NCBI GenBank assembly: GCA_947386115.1
Contig: CANDNO010000011.1
Location: 1 to 55,197, forward strand
DNA from: an uncultured Muribaculaceae bacterium
Lineage (GTDB): Bacteria > Bacteroidota > Bacteroidia > Bacteroidales > Muribaculaceae
Direction: 5' to 3'
DNA length: 55,197 nt
In this document: positions 37,013 to 44,876 of the stretch, one piece after another
Numbering within the stretch: position 1 is the stretch's first letter
Layout: every line of letters starts with the position of its first letter
Made by a program: the position numbers and the translations under genes
Notes under the pieces: generated by a model
Seen by the model: the letters and a program-made list of their open reading frames with translations, nothing else
The model's database searches: none
What the model was told of the DNA's origin: nothing

Positions 37013-39649
37013 TTATTTTTCAAACGTGAGTGTATGGTTTCCGGCCTCAAGTTCAATCTTGCCGTCGTGTGACTTAGAGCCGGCGGCTTTCATGCCTCGG
37101 GGAACGACAACGGTAGCGCTGCTGCCGGCCGGAACCTCAACGGCATACGTCAGTCCCGAGGGGTTGCGGTCCCAGCGCACTTTCACCGTTCCGCGCGGAG
37201 TCTCCTTTGAAACTTCTGCCCAGTCTACACCCGTAACGGGTTGCGGGTCGACGACAAAATGCTCGTAACCGGCCTTGTCGGGAACCAGTCCGCCCAGCGC
37301 CTGGTAGAACCATAGACCCACTCCGTTGTAGCAGTTGTGAACGCGGCTGCGCTCTCCGCTCCAGTACTCCCAGGTAGCTGTAGCACCGTTGTCGATCATG
37401 TGGAGATAGCCGGGATAGTCACGATGCCGCAGCATCGAGGCCATGAAATCGCTCTTGTGCTCGTCGATGGCCCACTGCGTTACGATAGGCACGCCCACGA
37501 GACCGGCACCGATGTGTCCGCGGTCCTTATCGGCGGCCAGCTCGAGAAGACGGTCGGCGACCTTGTCGCGCAGATAGTCGGGGGTGGCGCCTACGAGCAT
37601 CGGGTAGCTCATGTCGAGCTGCGAGCCGGTGGCATAGTTGCCTGTGGTATAATCATAAAAATTATAGTGTATGGCGGCGTTGAGAGCCTCGCGTCGGCTG
37701 TTCCACTCGCGGGCTTCGGCATCGTGACTGAGCTCGCGTGCAATGCGCTCCATCTTGTCGAGGCAGTCGCTTATGAAACAGTTGTTTACAAGATTGACCG
37801 ACGCTTCGTTACCGGTATCTACGCCCCATGGTGCAAGCCAGTCGCCGAGGTACCACATGCGGTTGTGGGTATCGGGCCAGCGCTGCAACAGGCCGTTGCG
37901 GCTGTGGGCCTCGACATAGCCCATCCAGCGCTTCATGAGCGGGTAGTAGGTCTCGAGCACGCGGCGGTCGCCGTAGTTGAGCCATGTGCGGTAAGGCGCC
38001 TGTACGATGAAACCACACCAGTAGGGTCCGCCACCACCGCCGCCGGCAGGAGCAACGTGAGGCAGGCTGCCATCCTCGTCCATGACATCGCCCCAGGCCT
38101 GCAGCCAGTTGGCATAGGTGGGAGCCACGTCATACATCGTCTGCAGTGTCATGGTCGACGAGTTGCCGTCGCCACCGTAGCCGGTACGCTCCAGGTGGGG
38201 GCAGTCGACCATGTAGCCGCTGAATGTCAAGCACTTCATCGTGTATTTTATCATGTCGTGGATGGCATTGAGATCAGCGTCGGAGCAGGCGAATGTCGAC
38301 GCGTCGGGCATGTCGCCGTGAATCTGCAGCGCGTGCATGCTCTCGGGCGAGGGGGCATAGTTGAGACCGCTTATGCGCACATAACGGTAGGCATGATGGT
38401 TGAACTTGTTGCAGAAGCTCTCGCCCTGACGGCCGGCGGCGACATAGATATCGCTCTCCTGAGTCTCAAACTTGCCGTCGGCACCGATGTTGTCGGTGTA
38501 CTCCATCACTACCTCCGAGCCGGCGGGGAGCATGCCCAGGTCGATGCTGAACCAGCCGGTGAGAACGCGGCCCATGTCGGCCAGGTAGCTGCCGTCGGGC
38601 ATCAGCTTGACTGTCTGCGCGTTGCTCCGTTTCACTATCTTGTTGAATCCCGACATCTCGGGGGTGACGGCATGCGCCGTGATCGTCGGCGTGGCTACAG
38701 CCACCCACTCGAGGCGATCGAGCGATGCTGCTGTGAGGTCGACCGGACTCTTGCTGCCGTCGACCTTCTCGCCGCCAAACTGCAATGGGTACCATGTGCC
38801 TGTATCGTGGCGGCCGCTCTCGGCTGCCTTCCATGACTCGTCGCTGGCGAGCAGCACGTCAACCTTGTCGCCCTTGACGGCGTCAATCTCCACGCGCGCT
38901 GCGGGGCCGGCATATTCAGCCTTGTAGGTAGTAGGTTTATACCATCCCTGGCCCAGCCACAGAGCCACGTCGTTATCACCCTCTTTGACAAGGGGTGTTA
39001 TATCGTAGGTCACAATGAGCGAGCGTGTTCCGAGCTGCGACACTCCGGGCGACAGGACATTGTCCGAAGCCTTCACGCCGTTTACATACAGCTCGTGATA
39101 GCCCAGCGAGTTGACATGGGCCATTATACGCCCTGTCTTGCTGTCGACCTTCATGTTCTTGCGCAGTATGGGGGCGCGGGGATCACCGGCATCGGCCGGC
39201 ATCGCTATATATTTACCCTGCAGCGGCTTGTCGGCGTCGGCAACGATTCCTATACCCAGGCGGGCTACATCGCTCCAAGGCGACGGCGTGCCCTTCTCGT
39301 TCCACACTCTCACCTTCCACCAGACCTGCTGGCGGGGAGCAAGAGTCTTGCCGGCATAAATGGCGTTTCCTGTCGAAGGCGACGATATTTTGCCCGAATT
39401 CCACAGGTCACCCTTGCCGGTATCGGCAACAAGCATCGAGTCGGTGCCGGCTACGATCTCGTAGGCGCTCTGGCCGCTGAGCCATTTGCCCGAGTTCTTC
39501 CAGCCCAGCAGCGGCCGGGTTGTGTTCACTCCGAGCGGGTCGGTAAGATGCTCGGCGGTGAGCCTCACGGGAGCCTCAGGCGTCGAAGCATGCAGCAGCG
39601 CACACCCTCCGGCACACATCAATGCTGTAAAAAGTAATATTCGTTTCAT
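37013..39649 (-). CDS. GH78 family alpha-L-rhamnosidase
   Basis: 878 residues. The ATG at 39649 is preferred (MKRILLFTALMCAGG, signal peptide); the longer frame would start with TTG. Domain order follows the family: N-terminal beta-sandwiches (VRLTAEHLTDPLGVNTTRPL, LGWK), YELYVNGVKASDNVLSPG, then the (alpha/alpha)6 barrel with CPHLERTGYGGDGNSST at about 482-497 and WLAPWGVD, and a C-terminal sandwich (VDPQPVTGVDWAEVS, GTVKVRW). GH78 enzymes invert and release terminal L-rhamnose; the ERTGYGGDG stretch holds catalytic acids. It implies rhamnose in the target glycan. Confidence 0.93.
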   Translation of the reverse strand: MKRILLFTALMCAGGCALLHASTPEAPVRLTAEHLTDPLGVNTTRPLLGWKNSGKWLSGQSAYEIVAGTDSMLVADTGKGDLWNSGKISSPSTGNAIYAGKTLAPRQQVWWKVRVWNEKGTPSPWSDVARLGIGIVADADKPLQGKYIAMPADAGDPRAPILRKNMKVDSKTGRIMAHVNSLGYHELYVNGVKASDNVLSPGVSQLGTRSLIVTYDITPLVKEGDNDVALWLGQGWYKPTTYKAEYAGPAARVEIDAVKGDKVDVLLASDESWKAAESGRHDTGTWYPLQFGGEKVDGSKSPVDLTAASLDRLEWVAVATPTITAHAVTPEMSGFNKIVKRSNAQTVKLMPDGSYLADMGRVLTGWFSIDLGMLPAGSEVVMEYTDNIGADGKFETQESDIYVAAGRQGESFCNKFNHHAYRYVRISGLNYAPSPESMHALQIHGDMPDASTFACSDADLNAIHDMIKYTMKCLTFSGYMVDCPHLERTGYGGDGNSSTMTLQTMYDVAPTYANWLQAWGDVMDEDGSLPHVAPAGGGGGGPYWCGFIVQAPYRTWLNYGDRRVLETYYPLMKRWMGYVEAHSRNGLLQRWPDTHNRMWYLGDWLAPWGVDTGNEASVNLVNNCFISDCLDKMERIARELSHDAEAREWNSRREALNAAIHYNFYDYTTGNYATGSQLDMSYPMLVGATPDYLRDKVADRLLELAADKDRGHIGAGLVGVPIVTQWAIDEHKSDFMASMLRHRDYPGYLHMIDNGATATWEYWSGERSRVHNCYNGVGLWFYQALGGLVPDKAGYEHFVVDPQPVTGVDWAEVSKETPRGTVKVRWDRNPSGLTYAVEVPAGSSATVVVPRGMKAAGSKSHDGKIELEAGNHTLTFEK

Positions 39650-39705
39650 TGCTTTAGATAATAGTAGATTCAAAGTTTTCGGGCCTCAAATCCATTCTTC
39701 ATTTT

Positions 39706-42363
39706 TTACAGTATATTGGCGGCTTTACGCTCGGGATAGCCATACTGCTTCACCATCACATCGACGGGACGGCCGGCAAAGTCGCGGTAGTCGACTGCAA
39801 TCTCGCGCTCGGCTCCCGGGAGCAGGGTCACGTAGTTGTCGTCCATGATTACGGGCAGGATGCGCTCGCCGGTCTCGGTGTCGAGCAGTCGCACGCGGTT
39901 GGCAAACGCAACCGTCGAGCTCTCGTTTTTGAGCTTTATCACACCCTTGCCGTCACCCGTCGGGGTAGCGGTAACGCTCACTTTTGCCTCGGGCAACATG
40001 TTGATATCGGTGTAATCGAGCTCTTTCTCGCCATTGCGCCAGTAGAAGTTTTCGCTCAGCTTGTTGCCGGCATTGTCGAGAAGCTCGAGCTCTATGAAGT
40101 GAACTCCCTTGGGCTCGCGGGCAAAGTCCAGTCGGAAAGTCTCGACATTCGACGTAGCCGGCAGGTTGAATGTCGACTTTGCGGCATACTCTTTAAGTTC
40201 CTTGCCCTCAAGATTATACACACGTGCCTTAGCGGTGAGGCCCGAGAGGTCGCTGCCCGTGGTGTTGATAGCCTTGATGCTGTTGTCCAGGGCATTCCAC
40301 TGTATGTGGATATGTTCGCAGCCTTTCTTGGCTCCCCAGTAGGCTCCGGTGGGATCGTAGTAGTAATCGTAGGTCTGCCATACGAACGACGGGTAGGCGG
40401 GATGGCTCATCCATATTAGCAGGCCGGCTGCATCGTTCCACATCTTGTCGTTCCACGCCTCATACATGCCCTTCATGTCCTCGATATTGATGAGCTGCGC
40501 TTTCTCGCAGAACTCTTCGATCGACTCGGGACGGCCCCAGCGCTCATTCACGGCCTGGGTATAGTTGGTGGGCTTGGCGTTCCACGCCTCGTTGCCGAAG
40601 AAGTGCTTGTTCCACACGTTGTCTTTCTGGTTCTCAAGCTGCTCGTCGGTAGGCAGAGGCCACAGATCTTTCTCGGGTATGAATAGTTTCACGCTCTCGT
40701 AGGCGGGGAATGTAGCCATACCTATTTCCGAGCGCATTCCGTAGCCGTAGTCGATACCGTAGGGATAGCCGGGCTTGTTGAATGCCAGATTGCTGCCCGA
40801 GGTCGAGAAATGATGACGGGGAGGCATGTTGGCCCACCATCCGCTGCCCGACAGGCCATCCTGGTTGGAGCAAGACTTGTACATGCGGTCATAGTTGTCC
40901 TCGCGGTTCACGATCATGGCGAGCGCGGCGTCGAGATAGGGCGAGGGGTGAGTCTCGTTGGCACCACACCACAGCGCTATGCAGGGGTGATTGCGCAGGC
41001 GCCGCACCTTGTCCTCGGCGTTGGCAATGAATGCCTCGGGCTCGGCCACATCGTTATAGGCCACGTAGAGCCAGAAATCATTCCACACCATGATGCCGTA
41101 GCGGTCACACCAGTCATAGAACTCGTCGTCGGTGACGCATCCGGTCCACAAGCGTATCATGTTGTAGTTCATATCGTGGTGCAGGCGTATCTTTTTCTCA
41201 TACTCGTCGCCGTGGCAGCGCAGCAGGTATTCGCTCATGCCCCAGTTACCACCCTTGACATAGACGCGCTGCCCGTTGACATAGAAGTTCATCACAGGCA
41301 TACCCACCTTGTTCTTGTCCCAGGTGTATTCATATTTCTTGATGCCGAAGTCGATTTTCTTCTCGTCGAGCACCTTCTTGCCGTCGGTCACCTTGAGGTC
41401 AAGAGTATAGAGGTTGGGATCGCCGTAGCCGTTGGGCCACCACAGCTTGGGATCGGCTATCGCGAGCTGCGGGAAACGGTCGCTGTCGAGAGTCACCTTA
41501 GGCTCCGAACCTGCAGGCACGACATAGGTCTGCGAGACCTTGATATTGCCGGGATTGACCGTAGCCTCGAGCGTCACGCGGCGCTCACGGTCGGTAGTGT
41601 TTTTTAGGCGGGTGCTTATCGACAGCTCGGCCAGATCATTGGTGGGCAAGTCGTTGCGAACCCACGGGTCGACCATCACCACGTCGCCCGTGACGGCTAC
41701 TCTCACGTGGCCTGTTACGCCGTTAAGACGACCCGGCACGTAGGGCATCCAGTCCCATCCCGCACCGGCAAGATAGCTCGGACTGCAAGCCACCCCATAT
41801 GGGCCGTCGGCATTGCGGGTCTTCTTCTGGTCGGCATCGGTTATGAGCACAGCCACGGCGTTTTTGCCATCGCGTGCCAGATAGGGAGTCACATCGTAGC
41901 GCGAACGCATCATGTGACCGCTCACGTCGCGGGTCGACTCGGGAGTACCCGACAGTTTGACACCATTGAAAAAGAAATCGGCATAGCGGTTGGTGTTGTC
42001 AAACTCCAGCCACACACGTTTGCCCGCGGCATATTCAGCCGGAGTGTCAAACTCGGCACGGTACCAGAACGGACGGCTGTAGAACCGCTCGTCGACGCGC
42101 CATATATTATCACCATACTCGGGATTATCCTCCCGGCCGGCATTTACGTAAGCAGTAAATACGATGCCCGGTACAACACCCTCAACGGCATCGGCGGGCA
42201 TCACAAACCCCGCCGTCGAGATAGTCGCACCTGATATTCCTGCAAGACTGTCCTGCGGACACAATTCCCATTTAGTACCTTCAGCGCTGTCGAGGCTTGC
42301 GTGCCAGGCTCTTGCCACGAGCGACACCACGAGTGCCGTTGACAGCAAAATCAGCTTCTTCAT
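39706..42363 (-). CDS. GH2 family glycosidase, beta-mannosidase / exo-beta-glucosaminidase type
   Basis: 885 residues with signal peptide (MKKLILLSTALVVSLVARAW). GH2 sugar-binding domain (VWLEFDNTNRYADFFFNGVK), immunoglobulin-like domains and TIM barrel are visible. YIRLW-type strand MIRLWTGCVTDDEFYDWCDR leads to general acid Glu470 in WCGANETH and probable nucleophile Glu546 in SEIGMATFPAYE. This subgroup includes beta-mannosidases and exo-beta-glucosaminidases and not beta-galactosidases of the LacZ kind. With GH92 neighbours, the Man-beta-GlcNAc core of N-glycans or a beta-mannosyl residue is a plausible target. A promoter-like TAATTTTG sits nine bases before its start. Confidence 0.9.
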   Translation of the reverse strand: MKKLILLSTALVVSLVARAWHASLDSAEGTKWELCPQDSLAGISGATISTAGFVMPADAVEGVVPGIVFTAYVNAGREDNPEYGDNIWRVDERFYSRPFWYRAEFDTPAEYAAGKRVWLEFDNTNRYADFFFNGVKLSGTPESTRDVSGHMMRSRYDVTPYLARDGKNAVAVLITDADQKKTRNADGPYGVACSPSYLAGAGWDWMPYVPGRLNGVTGHVRVAVTGDVVMVDPWVRNDLPTNDLAELSISTRLKNTTDRERRVTLEATVNPGNIKVSQTYVVPAGSEPKVTLDSDRFPQLAIADPKLWWPNGYGDPNLYTLDLKVTDGKKVLDEKKIDFGIKKYEYTWDKNKVGMPVMNFYVNGQRVYVKGGNWGMSEYLLRCHGDEYEKKIRLHHDMNYNMIRLWTGCVTDDEFYDWCDRYGIMVWNDFWLYVAYNDVAEPEAFIANAEDKVRRLRNHPCIALWCGANETHPSPYLDAALAMIVNREDNYDRMYKSCSNQDGLSGSGWWANMPPRHHFSTSGSNLAFNKPGYPYGIDYGYGMRSEIGMATFPAYESVKLFIPEKDLWPLPTDEQLENQKDNVWNKHFFGNEAWNAKPTNYTQAVNERWGRPESIEEFCEKAQLINIEDMKGMYEAWNDKMWNDAAGLLIWMSHPAYPSFVWQTYDYYYDPTGAYWGAKKGCEHIHIQWNALDNSIKAINTTGSDLSGLTAKARVYNLEGKELKEYAAKSTFNLPATSNVETFRLDFAREPKGVHFIELELLDNAGNKLSENFYWRNGEKELDYTDINMLPEAKVSVTATPTGDGKGVIKLKNESSTVAFANRVRLLDTETGERILPVIMDDNYVTLLPGAEREIAVDYRDFAGRPVDVMVKQYGYPERKAANIL

Positions 42364-42371
42364 ATCGGCTC

Positions 42372-42379
42372 CAAAATTA
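42372..42379 (-). promoter_or_regulatory. -7-like TAATTTTG before the GH2 gene
   Basis: On the minus strand TAATTTTG ends eight bases before the ATG at 42363. A matching -33 box is not seen, so an internal promoter is only possible. Confidence 0.35.
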
Positions 42380-42424
42380 ATAGTTTCACTTTAAATTTTT
42401 ATTCACACCCCTGCATACCATACT

Positions 42425-42502
42425 TAGCGCGCAGCGCTATATCCTTTGCACGAAGTGCAATATCCCAAGCACGCAGTGCTTTATACTTAGCGCGCAGCGC
42501 TA
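42425..42502. repeat. Array of four 15-bp palindromes with 21-bp period
   Basis: Palindromes start at 42425, 42446, 42467 and 42488: TAGCGC-GCA-GCGCTA, TTGCAC-GAA-GTGCAA, AAGCAC-GCA-GTGCTT, TAGCGC-GCA-GCGCTA. Spacers are 6 bases. Arm changes are always compensated on the other side. On the minus strand the first unit contains the TAG stop of the GH92 gene, and the array fills most of the gap before the GH2 gene. Confidence 0.95.
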
Positions 42503-44848
42503 AATTCCCCACGCCTTGTTAGGCTCAGGGCTCATGAAGAGCTCGAGAGTGCTACCGGCAGCTATGTCGCTGAAATCGAGATAACACTTTGAGTACTCCT
42601 CGCCATTGAGCAGCGCGTGGTCGATATACACGTTTTCGGGCGAATTGTTATGGGCAATCACAGTGAATTTATCGCCGCTGTGATATTTGGGATCGAGCTT
42701 GAACTCCACACGGTCAAACACCGGCGCCGTTATCTCCATGCGGGTCTCGCCGGGGCACGACGGGTGGATGCCCGAAGCCGTGAGAACATACCATGCCGAC
42801 ATCTGGCCCACATCCTCGTTGCCGATAAGGCCCTCTACACGATTGGTATAGGCGTTACGGCAGATATGGCGGCTACGCTCCTGGGTGAGCCACGGCGCGC
42901 CAAGACGGTTGTACAGGAACGGCACAAAATGCACCGGCTCGTTGGCATGGTTGTAATAAGCGTTCCACTTCATATCGTCGGGAGTCATGGCAAACATGCT
43001 GTCGAGATTGGCGATCACCTTCTCGCGACCACCCATTAGCTCGGTCATTCCCTCCACATCGTGGGGCACGAACCAGCCCTGCTGGTAGAGATTCGACTCG
43101 ATACAGCCAAACCACTCCTCGGTGAGCGAGGTCTCGGGATTCCACTCGGCCCAGCGGCCGTCGGCAAAACGGGGACAGAACCACCCCACCTCGGGATTGA
43201 ATACATTGCGATAAGCCTGGCCGCGACGCTCAAACTCGGCTGCCAGCTCTTCGTTGCCAAGGGCACGGGCAAGCTGGCCGGCACACCAGTCGGCGTATGC
43301 ATACTCCAGCGTGTTCGACACGCTCAGCGACTCGGGGGCGTAGCCTTTCTCGACCGTTCCAAACTTGTTGGAGCTGTTAAGAGCATATTTAAGAGCGCGC
43401 TCGGCATCGAACGTCTTGATACCCTTGACATAGGCATCGGCTATCACGGGCAGCGCGGGGTTGCCTATCATGCAGCCCGAGTAGGCGTTCAGAAGCTCCC
43501 AGCGCTCGAAATACTCGCGGCCGGTCTCGTCGGCAAGTTCAACGAGACTGTTTATCTGGTCGCTCACGAGCTGCGGATTGATGATTGTCTGCAACGGGAA
43601 CTGGCTGCGGTAAACATCCCAGCCGCTGAACACGGTGCGGCGGCTGTAACGGCCGTCTGAGTTTTTGATGCTCTTGTCGCCGGCAACGTAGCGGCCGTCG
43701 GCGTCGCTACACTCGCGGGGGTCGATCATCGTGTGATATAATGATGTATAGAACACTGTCTTCTCGTCATCGCTGCCGCCGGCAATCTTTACGCAGCCGA
43801 GCGCGTCGTTCCACTTGTCGTAGGCTGCCTGTGCTATTTCATCAAAATGCTTCCCCTCGATCTCGGTGCGATAGTTGTTACGGGCACCCTCGGCATCGAC
43901 ATACGAAATACCTACCTTCATCTCGACCTGCTCGCCGGCCTCGGTGGGGAACTCGGTATAGAAACCTATGTGCTTGCCGGTGAGGCTGTCAGCTCCGGTT
44001 ATAATCTCCGACTTTGCAATATTTTCGAGGTAAGGCAGCGAGTCAACATCGTTTTTGTGGCGCGATGTGCCGTCGGGGATATCGGCGCTCCAGAAAGCGC
44101 GGCTCGCCATCGGGCGGCTGAGCTGTCCGTAGAAATAGAGTGTGTATTCCACGTTGCCGTCGCCGTCGCCCCAGCCTCCGCCATCGGGATTACAGTGCAT
44201 CCAGCCCTCGAAGGTGCTGTCGTTCAATATCTTGATATTCTGCAGCGACGATGTGCCGCCTACACGGCGTGCCAGGTCGACCTGGATGCGCGAGCACTCG
44301 TTCTCGGGGAAGGTGAAACGCAGTATGCCGCAGCGGTGTGTGGCCGATGTCTCCACCTTTATATTATAGTCCGAGAGGTTCACGCTGTAGTAGCCGGCGC
44401 GGGCCGTCTCACTCTCCTTGTCGTAGGCCGAGCGGTAACCGGCTATGCGGCCATCCTCTTTACCGGCTATGGCCTTGAACTCGCCGGTGGTAGGCATCAC
44501 AAGAAAATTACCCATCTCGCCAAACCAGCCCACACCGCTCATCTGGGTCATCGCAAAACCCTCTATCGTGTTGTGCTCGTAGCTGTAACCGGGCGAGTTG
44601 TCTCCGCCGGTGATAGTGTTGGGGCTCACCTGAACCATGCCGAAGGGCACCGTAGCGCCGGGGAAGGTCTTGCCCAGGCCGTGATAGGCTCCGGCATCCT
44701 CGACGTTCGTGCTCGCGCCTATGAATGTGTTCACATAGTCGGCCGGATTAAGGTTCTCGACCTCGGCCGTGGTGCCACACGACACTGCCCACAAGGCTAC
44801 GCTCGCCGGTAACAGTGAGACTATCAATTTTTTATTAATGCTATTCAT
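42500..44848 (-). CDS. GH92 alpha-mannosidase, lipoprotein
   Basis: 782 residues; lipobox WAVSC (Cys24) predicts a lipid anchor, unlike the two soluble GH92s of the locus. Family landmarks are YVNTFIGASTNVEDAGAYHG, FPGATVPFGMVQVSP, FSGWDVYRSQFPLQ, and HANEPVHFVPFLYN with general acid Glu637. The base loop is GNEDVGQMSAWYVL. It is the most divergent of the three and may have a different linkage preference. It lies 28 bases after the GH38-like gene and ends inside the first unit of the palindrome array. Confidence 0.94.
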   Translation of the reverse strand: MNSINKKLIVSLLPASVALWAVSCGTTAEVENLNPADYVNTFIGASTNVEDAGAYHGLGKTFPGATVPFGMVQVSPNTITGGDNSPGYSYEHNTIEGFAMTQMSGVGWFGEMGNFLVMPTTGEFKAIAGKEDGRIAGYRSAYDKESETARAGYYSVNLSDYNIKVETSATHRCGILRFTFPENECSRIQVDLARRVGGTSSLQNIKILNDSTFEGWMHCNPDGGGWGDGDGNVEYTLYFYGQLSRPMASRAFWSADIPDGTSRHKNDVDSLPYLENIAKSEIITGADSLTGKHIGFYTEFPTEAGEQVEMKVGISYVDAEGARNNYRTEIEGKHFDEIAQAAYDKWNDALGCVKIAGGSDDEKTVFYTSLYHTMIDPRECSDADGRYVAGDKSIKNSDGRYSRRTVFSGWDVYRSQFPLQTIINPQLVSDQINSLVELADETGREYFERWELLNAYSGCMIGNPALPVIADAYVKGIKTFDAERALKYALNSSNKFGTVEKGYAPESLSVSNTLEYAYADWCAGQLARALGNEELAAEFERRGQAYRNVFNPEVGWFCPRFADGRWAEWNPETSLTEEWFGCIESNLYQQGWFVPHDVEGMTELMGGREKVIANLDSMFAMTPDDMKWNAYYNHANEPVHFVPFLYNRLGAPWLTQERSRHICRNAYTNRVEGLIGNEDVGQMSAWYVLTASGIHPSCPGETRMEITAPVFDRVEFKLDPKYHSGDKFTVIAHNNSPENVYIDHALLNGEEYSKCYLDFSDIAAGSTLELFMSPEPNKAWGI

Positions 44849-44876
44849 GGGAAATGTGATAATTTATCTATTGGTT

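Noticed and set aside
37337..38836. 499-codon plus-strand frame
   Set aside because: Antisense shadow of GH78, no recognisable motif.
42425..42502. Considered as a small CRISPR array
   Set aside because: The repeated part is a 15-bp palindrome and the spacers are 6 bases; no cas gene is near.
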